DNA from: Candidatus Gastranaerophilales bacterium
GTDB taxonomy: Bacteria > Cyanobacteriota > Vampirovibrionia > Gastranaerophilales > Gastranaerophilaceae
Length of the DNA: 55,622 bases
Direction of reading: 5' to 3'
Assembly: GCA_944326605.1 (NCBI GenBank)
Contig: CALVEM010000015.1
Coordinates: 1-55,622, forward strand
Numbering within the stretch: the first letter of the stretch is position 1; each line of letters opens with the position of its first letter. Under the pieces are notes generated by a model. It was given only the letters and a program-made list of their open reading frames with translations, was not told where the DNA came from and ran no database searches. Shown one piece after another: positions 26,954 through 35,212 of the stretch. Both the position numbers and the translations under genes were made by a program.

Positions 26954-27643
26954 TTAACCTCTCAAAAATACATTTTTTATTTTTAGACGTAATTTTGTTG
27001 ATACAAGCTCAAAATCAGAGTCAGAGTAAGTTGATGCAGATATTAATGTCCTATCCAGAGTTTTTGACGGTACAAATTTTTGGAGATAATACCTCTTTGC
27101 ACCTTTTATTAAATCCCCAATTTTATCAAAATCATCAAATGTTAATTGTTCTTTTACAACAGTTGTTCTGAACTCATAATCAACAGGGGATTGCATAATA
27201 ATGTTTATACTTTCCTTAATTTTTTCCGTATCCGCGTCAACTCTTGTAATCGCTTTATATTTATCAAGCGGTGCTTTAATATCCATGGCAATATAATCCA
27301 AATATGGCAAAGACTGCCGTAAAACGTCAGGGAATGTTCCGTTTGTGTCAAGTTTTACCAGAAATTCCATATTTTTTATCTGCTTTATAAAATCAATTAA
27401 TCCCGACTGAATACATGGTTCGCCGCCGGTAATAACAACGCCGTCAAGTTTGCCTTTTCGAGTATTCAAAAATTCAAAAAAGCCGGCACAAGTCCATGCC
27501 GGCTCATTTGTTATTGCAATTAATTCCGGATTGTGGCAATAACCGCATCTGAAATTACACCCACGGGTAAAAACAATTGCACTTATTTTATCAGGATAGT
27601 CCAGAAGAGATGTTTTTTGAACTCCTCCTATTTGCATGGACAT
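26954..27643 (-). CDS. nrdG: Anaerobic ribonucleotide reductase activase (radical SAM)
   Basis: 229 residues. The radical-SAM cluster motif CNFRCGYC (Cys29, Cys33, Cys36) sits in FTRGCNFRCGYCHNPEL, followed by VITGGEPCIQ. It uses S-adenosylmethionine and a 4Fe-4S cluster to put the glycyl radical on NrdD. The start overlaps the nrdD stop by 16 bases, so the two are cotranscribed and probably translationally coupled, under the riboswitch at 29499. Length and motifs are also typical of pyruvate-formate-lyase activases, but the neighbour settles the call. Confidence 0.92.
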   Translation of the reverse strand: MSMQIGGVQKTSLLDYPDKISAIVFTRGCNFRCGYCHNPELIAITNEPAWTCAGFFEFLNTRKGKLDGVVITGGEPCIQSGLIDFIKQIKNMEFLVKLDTNGTFPDVLRQSLPYLDYIAMDIKAPLDKYKAITRVDADTEKIKESINIIMQSPVDYEFRTTVVKEQLTFDDFDKIGDLIKGAKRYYLQKFVPSKTLDRTLISASTYSDSDFELVSTKLRLKIKNVFLRG

Positions 27644-29478
27644 TCCTCTATTTTGAATTCTTTTCTGTCAGCAAATTCTTTCTTTTTACCTTTATTCCAC
27701 TGCTGAACAGGTCTTATGTAACCTACTACACGGGAATAAACCTCACAATTTTCGCCGCATTCAGGACAGGTAAAATGTTCCCCTGAAATATAACCGTGAT
27801 TTGGACATGTGCTAAATGTCGGTGAAAACGTAAAATAAGGTAAACGGTAACTATTACAAATCTTTTTAACCAGATTTTTCATTGTTTCAATGCTTTGAAT
27901 TTTTTCTCCTGCATAAATATGTACAACTGTTCCGCCGGTATATTTGGTTTGCAAGTCATCCTGATGATCAAGCACTTCAAAAATATCATCGGTATAATTT
28001 ACAGGCAATTGGGTTGAATTTGTATAATAAGGATATTTTTCCTTATCAAGTTTTGCCAGCCTGTAAGATGTTCCTTCTCCCGGTGTCGCTTCAAGGTTAT
28101 AGTTATTTCCTGTTTGTTTCTGGAATTCAATAATTCGTGTCCTCATAAAATCCATAACTTCAAGCGCGAACTGTTTTCCTCTAAAACTTCCGATATCCTC
28201 TCCAAGAAGATTTAAACAGGCTTCGTTCATCCCGATTAAACCAATTGTTGAAAAATGGTTCTTCCAATAAACACCAAAACGAGCCTTTATATCCCTCAAA
28301 TAAAATTTTGTATAAGGATATAAATCTTTGTCAGTCAAATCTTCCAACAGGTTACGTTTAATCTCAAGGCTTTCTTTTGCAAGCTCCATTTTTTGCATAA
28401 GTCTTTCAAGAAATTCGCTCTTTGTTTTAGAAATTTCTGCGATTTTCGGAAGATTTATTGTTACAACGCCTACAGAACCGGTGAGGGGATTTGACCCGAA
28501 TAGACCGCCACCTCGATATTCAAGTTCTCTGTTATCAATTCTTAAACGGCAGCACATAGAACGGGCATCTTCCGGCGACATGTCAGAATTAATAAAGTTA
28601 GAGAAGTAAGGAATACCGTATTTAGCAGCCATTTCCCAGAGACCATTAATATTTTCGTTATCCCAGTCAAAATCCTTTGTAATATTATAGGTTGGAATAG
28701 GAAACGTAAATACGCGACCTGAATTGTCGCCTTCCAACATAACTTCAAAGAAAGCTTTATTGAGCATATCCATCTCATTCTGAAACTCTTTATAAGTCCG
28801 ATCCTGAAGTTCACCGCCTATTATAACAGACTGATCAGCATAATAAGAAGGGACTGTTAAATCCATTGTTATATTTGTAAAAGGTGTTTGAAAACCTACA
28901 CGGGTCGGAACATTCATATTAAAAATAAATTCCTGAATTGCCTGTTTAACCTGTTTAAAATCCAGATTATCATAATAGATAAAAGGGGCAAGAAGTGTAT
29001 CAAAATTTGAAAAAGCCTGAGCACCTGCAGCTTCTCCCTGCATAGTATACATAAAATTTACAATTTGCCCTAACGCTGTTCTAAAATGTTTTGCGGGGGC
29101 ACTTTCAATTTTCCCTCTGACACCGGTGAAACCTTCTGTTAACAAATCTTTCAAATCCCAGCCTACACAGTATACAGAAATTATGTTCAAATCGTGAATA
29201 TGAATATTACCGTTAACATGTGCATTTTTAATTTCAACTGGATAAATTTTATTAAGCCAGTATTGTTTGCTTATTTCAGATGAAATATAATTATTCAAAC
29301 CTTGAATTGAATAAGCCATATTAGAATTTTCATTAACCTTCCAATCCAAATTTTTTAAATAACCATCAACAAGATTAATATTTGCATTCCGGTCAGACAA
29401 ATGAGCATCCGACATAAATGCTCTTTTAGCGGTACCTAAATTGACAACTTTGTTGTCATTCAAAATTACATTTTTCAT
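27628..29478 (-). CDS. nrdD: Anaerobic (class III) ribonucleoside-triphosphate reductase
   Basis: 616 residues from the ATG at 29478, which follows GGGAG by 10 bases; an upstream in-frame start at 29520 would lie inside the riboswitch. The C terminus has the zinc-site cysteines (STCPNHG and CPECGENC) and the glycyl-radical loop RVVGYIRP with Gly586. The protein begins almost directly with the catalytic part (NSNMAYSIQGLNNYI), so the N-terminal ATP-cone that sets allosteric control in many NrdD is missing. It reduces ribonucleotides without cobalamin or oxygen. Confidence 0.95.
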   Translation of the reverse strand: MKNVILNDNKVVNLGTAKRAFMSDAHLSDRNANINLVDGYLKNLDWKVNENSNMAYSIQGLNNYISSEISKQYWLNKIYPVEIKNAHVNGNIHIHDLNIISVYCVGWDLKDLLTEGFTGVRGKIESAPAKHFRTALGQIVNFMYTMQGEAAGAQAFSNFDTLLAPFIYYDNLDFKQVKQAIQEFIFNMNVPTRVGFQTPFTNITMDLTVPSYYADQSVIIGGELQDRTYKEFQNEMDMLNKAFFEVMLEGDNSGRVFTFPIPTYNITKDFDWDNENINGLWEMAAKYGIPYFSNFINSDMSPEDARSMCCRLRIDNRELEYRGGGLFGSNPLTGSVGVVTINLPKIAEISKTKSEFLERLMQKMELAKESLEIKRNLLEDLTDKDLYPYTKFYLRDIKARFGVYWKNHFSTIGLIGMNEACLNLLGEDIGSFRGKQFALEVMDFMRTRIIEFQKQTGNNYNLEATPGEGTSYRLAKLDKEKYPYYTNSTQLPVNYTDDIFEVLDHQDDLQTKYTGGTVVHIYAGEKIQSIETMKNLVKKICNSYRLPYFTFSPTFSTCPNHGYISGEHFTCPECGENCEVYSRVVGYIRPVQQWNKGKKKEFADRKEFKIEECPCK

Positions 29479-29498
29479 AACAAAAAATCTCCCAGATT

Positions 29499-29645
29499 TC
29501 CGTGGTAACATCAACTCCAATAAGCATTCCGACTATCTCACCAATTTTGGGAGGTCATGTACAAGTTTTTTAAATATTTGTACAGATGACACGGCTGCGG
29601 TCCAGTGTGGGAATTTCACCCATGCTTTCCTTACAGAAGTACTTT
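29499..29645 (-). promoter_or_regulatory. Cobalamin riboswitch controlling nrdD-nrdG
   Basis: Read on the minus strand it has the conserved cobalamin-aptamer core: GGGTGAAATTCCCAC, then CTGGACCGCAGCCGTGTCA, and later AGTCGGAATGCTTA (complement at 29521-29534). CTCCC within the aptamer (complement of 29549-29553) can pair with the nrdD ribosome site GGGAG (29493-29489), suggesting translational shut-off when B12 is bound. Control of a B12-independent reductase by B12 fits the known logic of such switches. Confidence 0.85.
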
Positions 29646-29689
29646 TTATTTTATAACTTTGTTGAAAATTTGTCAACGCATCCAAAGAC

Positions 29690-30415
29690 TTATATTTTAT
29701 AATCAATACCATGTTTTTCAAATAAGGCATTAAAGTATTCTTTATTTTCTTTGACATTTCTGTAAGTTAATGTCATATCCATCGTCCAATTAAATTTATG
29801 CTGCTTAATACTATTCTGCGACATTGCGCGTTTAATATATTTGCTAAAAAGTTCATTTGCTTTTTTACACAAAAATCTCTGTTTTTCTGCTGACAAAGTA
29901 TTTTGAATTTTTATGGTCATTTCATTAGCCTTTTGCGCTAAATCTTTAAAAGCGGGATTGCGGTCTTCTCTAACGTCTTTTAATAATCTGTCTCTATCCT
30001 TGAAAGAAGTTACTGACGGCTCAAATTTATATTTAGAATGAAAATATATAGCACTGTCTTTCGAGCTTATTGAAAAAGCTTTAACTTTATTTTCAAGCAT
30101 CTGTATTATACTTGTCAGCCTGATTATTTCACCTAAAAAATAATGTTTTTGTCTATATTCGGGTTTTATGTTTATATACAAACCTACCATATTATCATTG
30201 TTATTAAAATGCGAATATTGCTCGTATCCTAAAAGTTTTCCGGATTTATTTTTCAACTCTATAATAAATCTGTGATCGTTCATAACAGAATCTTTTTTGA
30301 CATCAACAAAAAGCATCCCCGTCTTATTTTCAAGAACCTGAAACGAGCACAACTTTCTTGTCTCATCAGGTTTGTATAATCTTAAAACAGGTTTTATCAA
30401 ATTAATTTTATTCAT
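29690..30415 (-). CDS. GNAT-like acetyltransferase fold protein, unknown substrate
   Basis: 241 residues. The central part fits a GNAT layout: beta-strand text FIIELKNKSGKLLGYEQ, then MVGLYINIKPEYRQKHYFLG resembling motif A (family RxxGxG/A, here degenerate), then FSISSKDSAIYFHSKYKFEP like the C-terminal GNAT strand-helix. The last 90 residues are a Lys-rich helical extension. The weak acetyl-CoA loop makes activity uncertain. No ribosome site is visible. It lies upstream of the riboswitch on the same strand, but the aptamer separates it from nrdD. Confidence 0.5.
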   Translation of the reverse strand: MNKINLIKPVLRLYKPDETRKLCSFQVLENKTGMLFVDVKKDSVMNDHRFIIELKNKSGKLLGYEQYSHFNNNDNMVGLYINIKPEYRQKHYFLGEIIRLTSIIQMLENKVKAFSISSKDSAIYFHSKYKFEPSVTSFKDRDRLLKDVREDRNPAFKDLAQKANEMTIKIQNTLSAEKQRFLCKKANELFSKYIKRAMSQNSIKQHKFNWTMDMTLTYRNVKENKEYFNALFEKHGIDYKI

Positions 30416-30487
30416 AATTGTTTTAAAACTAAAAATATAAATTTTTGTTATTTTATTTAAATTTATTTAATATATAGCGGCAAAAAA

Positions 30488-30516
30488 TTGACTTAGAAAT
30501 TTGCTTATTTTACTCT
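30488..30516 (+). promoter_or_regulatory. Putative promoter of the 30669-33348 operon
   Basis: TTGACT (30488-30493), a 17-base spacer and TACTCT (30511-30516). Confidence 0.4.
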
Positions 30517-30578
30517 TAACTTAAGAGGAAATGGAGTGAACATCTCCAGCTGCTGCCGCAGCCGTAAAAGCCGGAACA

Positions 30579-30637
30579 CTCAAAGAATACAACAACCTGC
30601 GTGCAGTTCGGGTTTTTGTAGAATATATTTCTTTGAG
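30579..30637 (+). ncRNA. Structured leader hairpin upstream of the 30669 operon
   Basis: A 9-bp perfect outer stem (CTCAAAGAA 30579-30587 with TTCTTTGAG 30629-30637) and an inner 10-bp stem with one mismatch (TACAACAACC 30588-30597 with GGTTTTTGTA 30611-30620), separated by an 8-base bulge. It ends 31 bases before the start codon. It could be a leader regulator or an RNA-processing site; no known riboswitch recognised. Confidence 0.4.
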
Positions 30638-30668
30638 TCCTCTACTTTGTAAAATTAGAGGATTTTTT

Positions 30669-31379
30669 ATGTCAGTAACAGCCTTACAAACAAATAATAC
30701 GCGTGTAGGAACATGTCCGCATGGCATGCCGCTTGGAGCATGTCCGATATGTAACGGAATGTCAGGCGGAGGCGGGATGAAAAAAAACGATTTTTCCGCA
30801 AAACCAGGTGAAATGAGCTGGAATGAATGTGCTGCAATAGGGGCTTTTCTAAAAGCTCAACAAAATGCAAAACTTCAGCGGGAACAGGACGCTCAAAATT
30901 TTGCTCTAAGGGTTCAGGCATTTCAGAATGCTCTGATGACTTCAAGCCAGAAACTTGCTAATATTGCACGGTTTTTCTCAAATAACACACCCGCAATTAT
31001 TTCAAAACCTGTTAATTTTATATTAAATACGGTTCTCGGCGGAACTTTAAAAACAGTTGCAAATATTCCGGCTGCTATCTCAAATACTATACAAACAATT
31101 CAGCAAAAATTGGCTGACATTTCAGACAAATTAACCGCAATGATAGGCGAAATGAAAGCCGCAATTGAAAAGAAAATATCAGATGCTTTTAATGATTTAA
31201 AAAAGAAAGTAAAATCTCTTTTTTCTATATTTCAGCCAATGGATACTGATAATGACGACAAACAAATTGATGAAACAAAAAAAGCTTTTGAATTAAGAAC
31301 ATTTATACACGAGCTTTATAAAAAACTTACTCAAAACAAAAAGGATTTAGAAGAAGATGACAATCAGCCCGCTTCGTGA
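30669..31379 (+). CDS. Unknown protein with CxH-C-xxC motif and long helical region
   Basis: 236 residues; ATG at 30669 preceded by AGAGGA. The N terminus holds a compact Cys/His motif, CPHGMPLGACPICNGM (Cys16, His18, Cys25, Cys28), a plausible zinc site. The rest is mostly helical: a semi-hydrophobic stretch around residues 100-150 (for example ISKPVNFILNTVLGG), then coiled coil and an acidic tail. No known family. The gene overlaps the next one by 23 bases, so it is the first of a tightly coupled three-gene operon. Confidence 0.75.
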   Translation: MSVTALQTNNTRVGTCPHGMPLGACPICNGMSGGGGMKKNDFSAKPGEMSWNECAAIGAFLKAQQNAKLQREQDAQNFALRVQAFQNALMTSSQKLANIARFFSNNTPAIISKPVNFILNTVLGGTLKTVANIPAAISNTIQTIQQKLADISDKLTAMIGEMKAAIEKKISDAFNDLKKKVKSLFSIFQPMDTDNDDKQIDETKKAFELRTFIHELYKKLTQNKKDLEEDDNQPAS

Positions 31380-32838
31380 CAACGAAACACTAAGACAGCA
31401 AAAAAATTTAACAAATTCTCAAAAACGTGCAAACTCCCAAACCAGGGAAGGTGTTCTTGTTAATAATTTTATCAAGGATTGCCCTGATTGCGCTACTAAT
31501 CTCAACAATACCTGTGATACACTTGTTATATCGGAAAACGTAAATATGCCTCGGGGATTGTATGAAAAAAATAACGATACCAACAAAAGTATTCTTCCGA
31601 TAAGTGCATTGTCAATAGGGATTATGGGGGCTGTTGCTCTAATGTCGGCTTTTATCAGACGCAACACGAGAATTAATCTCAAAATTTCTAATGAAAAACG
31701 GCTTCCTGCAACAACAAGAAATGTTGCTCTTAATGAAGAAACTCATCAGGCGTTATACCAGATGATACAAAGTCCTACAAGAAAAACTATTCACGCGGGT
31801 GTCGGGGTTTTAACTCTTACCGCCATGGCATTTATGGGCAAAACCTTCTTTGACGGATTTAAAGAAGTCTGGGTAAAAAAACGCGAAGCAGATATTCAAA
31901 AAAATATGCAGGAACAGCTTATTAATATAGAAACACGATCTTTTGCAGGCAAAATTCAAATAACAAGAAGCATGCTCTCTGAAAAAGCTAAAGAATTCAG
32001 CAGATTTCTCTCGGATGACAAAGACAAAATTCTTCCTAATTTTGGGAAACACCTGCAATTCACCGGAAATAAAACGTATAGTAAAGAAAAATATAATAAT
32101 ATAAATTATTTTCTTCTGGGAGCTGCAACTGTTGCCGGCATAATAGGACTTGGATTTATTTCCCTGAAAAATTTAAGCAAAAGCAAAAATTATCTTGAAA
32201 AAGCCGTAAAAGAAACTGAAAATAAAATTACCGATATAGTAAAAAATTCAACTGATAAAACAAAAGATAACGACAAAAAGCTGCTTGAAGCATATTTACA
32301 ATCAATTGATGCCAAAGAAGACACTATTAAAAAATATTTGGATAATCTTCACTGGGATAAAACAGAACTAAAAGAATTTATAAATAAATTAGTCAAAAAA
32401 TCAAAAACTTCAACAACAAAAGTTAATGAAACTATAGGCGGAGACGGAACGCCGAAACCAACTTTCTATTCGCACGTTGACGATTACAGGGCGTTTTTTT
32501 ACAACTGGCTTTTAGATACGGATAACAGACAGTTTAAACAGCTATTCTTCGGAATTACAGGCCTTACAGCACTCAGCTACGGAGGGAAACTGGCAGGAGA
32601 AGCAATAAAAGAGGTGCAGGTAAAAAAATTAAACGCTCAAACCGAAGTTGATTTGCAAAACAGACTTGTTTCTACGGAATTAAGGAACTTCAAATCAAAG
32701 AAAGACGCTGCAATTCAGCCGCTTGTTGATGAATTTTACAAACAGGTCGATAACGGAAAGCCAAAAGAAGAATTGAAAGTCATGGCTGAAAATATATTAT
32801 TAGAAATCAAAAACGGTCCGCCGTTTGTATATTCGTAA
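31357..32838 (+). CDS. Multi-pass membrane protein with internal duplication, unknown
   Basis: 493 residues. Likely membrane segments are at about 79-101, 145-165, 250-271 and 394-412. Two halves are related: residues 144-214 (ending in FKEVWVKKREAD and a helical stretch) match 394-464 (IKEVQVKKLNAQ and the same pattern), so the gene grew by duplication. An N-terminal CPDC (Cys42, Cys45) could bind metal. No known transporter or enzyme motif is visible. It overlaps the Cys/His protein gene upstream and lies 9 bases before the next gene. Confidence 0.75.
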   Translation: MTISPLRDNETLRQQKNLTNSQKRANSQTREGVLVNNFIKDCPDCATNLNNTCDTLVISENVNMPRGLYEKNNDTNKSILPISALSIGIMGAVALMSAFIRRNTRINLKISNEKRLPATTRNVALNEETHQALYQMIQSPTRKTIHAGVGVLTLTAMAFMGKTFFDGFKEVWVKKREADIQKNMQEQLINIETRSFAGKIQITRSMLSEKAKEFSRFLSDDKDKILPNFGKHLQFTGNKTYSKEKYNNINYFLLGAATVAGIIGLGFISLKNLSKSKNYLEKAVKETENKITDIVKNSTDKTKDNDKKLLEAYLQSIDAKEDTIKKYLDNLHWDKTELKEFINKLVKKSKTSTTKVNETIGGDGTPKPTFYSHVDDYRAFFYNWLLDTDNRQFKQLFFGITGLTALSYGGKLAGEAIKEVQVKKLNAQTEVDLQNRLVSTELRNFKSKKDAAIQPLVDEFYKQVDNGKPKEELKVMAENILLEIKNGPPFVYS

Positions 32839-32847
32839 AGGGGTAAA

Positions 32848-33348
32848 ATGATTTTAAACAGCATAGATACAAATATACAGAGTTCTTATCAACATAATAA
32901 TTATATACCTTGCGTCTCTGCCTGCCAGCTTCCGCAGGGCAGCAGGAATTATGCAATATTTGACCGGAATAAAGTCGACTGTTTTGTGTCTCAAAAAGAA
33001 GCTGCATTACCTTATCTTGCTGATATTCTAATACATTCCAATAACGAAGCACAGATTACAGAAACTTTATACATTATTGACAGGATGGCTGATGAAGGCG
33101 TAAAAGGAATTGATAAAATGTACCCTGTCCTGTCACGGTTTAATAATACGACATCTCCTAACATTCAAACATTTTTAGCCGGAATTTACAGAAAAACTCA
33201 AATACCTGACGCATTCGGACCTCTTGTTAAAATGCTTATTCAAAATTCTCTGCGTCCGCAATCTTCAAATTTTGATCCAAACGAAGAAATCGGAGGCGCA
33301 ATACTATCCTATATTTCAGACCGTTTCAGAAATAATCCACAAACATAA
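32848..33348 (+). CDS. Small helical-repeat-like protein, unknown
   Basis: 166 residues after a GGGG-containing ribosome site 7 bases upstream. After a polar N-terminal 40 residues it is alpha-helical with HEAT-like spacing (AALPYLADILIHSNNEAQIT, then TLYIIDRMADEGVKGID, then FLAGIYRKTQIPDAFGPLVK). No signal peptide or membrane segment. It is the last gene of the three-gene operon and might be a cytoplasmic partner of the membrane protein before it. Function unknown. Confidence 0.7.
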   Translation: MILNSIDTNIQSSYQHNNYIPCVSACQLPQGSRNYAIFDRNKVDCFVSQKEAALPYLADILIHSNNEAQITETLYIIDRMADEGVKGIDKMYPVLSRFNNTTSPNIQTFLAGIYRKTQIPDAFGPLVKMLIQNSLRPQSSNFDPNEEIGGAILSYISDRFRNNPQT

Positions 33349-33384
33349 CATGTTACAATTTCTTAACATGAATAAGAACATGAT

Positions 33385-33412
33385 TAAAGTTTTTAATCCC
33401 GAATGTCGATAA
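33385..33412 (+). promoter_or_regulatory. Sigma-28 (FliA/SigD) type promoter, near-perfect
   Basis: TAAAGTTT (33385-33392, all eight consensus bases), a 12-base spacer, and GTCGATAA (33405-33412, seven of eight). It lies 45 bases before the start at 33458. Confidence 0.75.
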
Positions 33413-33457
33413 CATGAATACAAGTACTCAACCAAAACGAAAGGAAGATCGACAGCG

Positions 33458-34609
33458 ATGGGAATGGCAGCGTCACAAGCTAGATTTTTAGGGCTGACAG
33501 CCAGAAAAACCAATGTTGAATTTGAAGGTCAGCAAATTAACCAGCAAAGAACAACATTGTCTAACCAGTCTGCAAACTACTACAACGATTTGTTGGGTAT
33601 GTCTGTTCCAGTGCCGCCATCTGTCGATGACTACACTAAAACGGTTTACACTTTTGAAGACGGAGCGTTAACTAATCAGGTTACGGCTATGATTGCACAA
33701 ACTGATGGTTCATATATTGTCAGCTACACAAGACAGTGGAAAGATGATTTCTCTGTTGTCTCTGCTTCTACCAGCATTGTGAACAGAAATAAAAACGGAA
33801 ATGATGATCCGACTGATGACATATACAAAGTGGGAGCGACTACTTTGAGAAATATGTCTGATGCTATTACATATAATATTGACGGCCAAACGGCTTACTA
33901 CAATACCGAGGATAAAAAATATTATTCTACAGCTGATTTTCAACAGGGAACAGATATTGATACTGAAGGAAAAGAAATTAAACTTAACTCAGATGATGAA
34001 TATCTTAACAGTTTATCTACGGATCAGCTAGCTAATTTACAAAAAGAAGAACAGGAATATCTTGAATTACTCAAAGCAAAATACGGAGACGGAGATTATC
34101 TTGTCAGATATATTAAAAACTCTTCTACCGGAGAATATATGCCTTACTTCTACAAATTGAGCGACTTAGAGCAGGCTAACTATGATGATAAAGGTAATTC
34201 GCAATCTAACATTAACTGCTACACTATAGGAGCTGAAACTAAAGCTGAAGAAGTCAAAGCTGTTGAAGGATGCAAACTCGAAAAAGACAGCTCAGGAAGA
34301 TACATTAATATTACTATACCTAGCGCTGACGGACAAACGGAAGTTACTTATGCGCTTACAACAACTACTGTTACTGATCAGGAAGCATACGAAGATGCTA
34401 TGAACCAGTACGAATTCGACAAGCAGGAATACGATCAGGCGATTGATCAGATTAACGCGAAAATTGAAATTATTCAGGCTCAGGATAAAAACCTTGAATT
34501 AAGGTTAAAACAACTCGACACTGAGCAGGATGCTATTCAAACCGAAATGGATGCAGTGCAAAAAGTTATTGAAAAAAACACTGAATCCACTTTCAAAACA
34601 TTCGGGTAA
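33458..34609 (+). CDS. Filament-like paralogue B: conserved ends, variable middle
   Basis: 383 residues. The N terminus MGMAASQARFLGLTARK aligns with MGLAAGQARLLSITSRK of the 24155 protein, and the C-terminal coiled coil (around LELRLKQLDTEQDAIQTEMD, last 45 residues) aligns with its C terminus; the middle, rich in Asp, Tyr and Thr, does not. No Sec signal or membrane segment. Its near-perfect sigma-28 box and the flagellin-like plan point to an exported filament or secreted protein, by inference. The ribosome site (AAGGAAG) is about 12 bases from the ATG, as in its paralogue. A hairpin overlaps the stop codon. Confidence 0.85.
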   Translation: MGMAASQARFLGLTARKTNVEFEGQQINQQRTTLSNQSANYYNDLLGMSVPVPPSVDDYTKTVYTFEDGALTNQVTAMIAQTDGSYIVSYTRQWKDDFSVVSASTSIVNRNKNGNDDPTDDIYKVGATTLRNMSDAITYNIDGQTAYYNTEDKKYYSTADFQQGTDIDTEGKEIKLNSDDEYLNSLSTDQLANLQKEEQEYLELLKAKYGDGDYLVRYIKNSSTGEYMPYFYKLSDLEQANYDDKGNSQSNINCYTIGAETKAEEVKAVEGCKLEKDSSGRYINITIPSADGQTEVTYALTTTTVTDQEAYEDAMNQYEFDKQEYDQAIDQINAKIEIIQAQDKNLELRLKQLDTEQDAIQTEMDAVQKVIEKNTESTFKTFG

Positions 34610-34747
34610 GCGAAGCTTACCACTACACTTAGGACTTTGTAGAAATTATAAAGTCTTAACTAAAGAGGAGCGTAGCCGCTCCACCCGACACCTAGGGCTT
34701 TGTAGAAATTATAAAGTCTTTACTAAAGAAAGGAGCGTAGCCGCTCC
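34605..34747 (+). repeat. Tandem hairpin repeats (two 63-bp units)
   Basis: GGTAAGC-GAA-GCTTACC (34605-34621) covers the stop of the upstream gene. Two near-identical units follow, starting at 34630 and 34693. Each has CTTTGTAGAAATTATAAAG and ends with the hairpin GGAGCGTAGCCGCTCC. A third, decayed unit lies near 34903-34943. Confidence 0.75.
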
Positions 34748-35212
34748 AAACGAAAATGAAAATCTTTGAAAACCTAAATTGGCTAAATATAAAAGGAGCA
34801 CTAACTACAAATTCAAATAATAATAATTTATAATTTTATATGTTTCCTTTCCCTTTTTCCTATTGATTTTCCTACGACAAGCGCAAGTTTGTCGTTTTTT
34901 CTTGCAGCGTGCCGCTGCACCCGACACTTGGATTTTGCATAGACTTGCTTTGTCATAACTAGGAGAATGCGAAGCATTCGACGTAGTAATCCCATCAATA
35001 TTGCAACTATCTTGCGATTGCGGATCAGCTTCGCTGTCAGCAATGACGAGATACTGTTAAGCAACTACCCTCTCCTTGTAAAGGAGAGGGTTAGGGTGAG
35101 ATGATATCAGCTTGTAGATCGGATTTACAAATCAGACAAAATTTAAGTTGATATAGTAATACCACACCATTTACTGACAGCATAATAAAAAATTTTATGC
35201 TAAAATATTTTT
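34748..35212. repeat. Repeat-rich gene-free region
   Basis: No gene seen. At 35014-35035 is the GCGATTGCGGATCAGCTTCG block shared with 25842-26034; at 35069-35098 a CCCTCTCC palindrome; at 35112-35157 a diverged copy of the GTAGGTCGGATTTACAA segment. It reads as a mosaic of broken copies of the 192-bp repeat. Confidence 0.65.

Noticed and set aside
29479-29520. Upstream start of nrdD giving 14 extra residues
   Set aside because: It lies within the riboswitch, and the later ATG has a proper ribosome site.
34605-34747. CRISPR array
   Set aside because: Only two or three units, no unique spacers between them, and no cas genes in the window.
34530-34769. 79-residue frame with a repeated peptide
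   Set aside because: The peptide repeat only reflects the tandem 63-bp hairpin units; no start signal.
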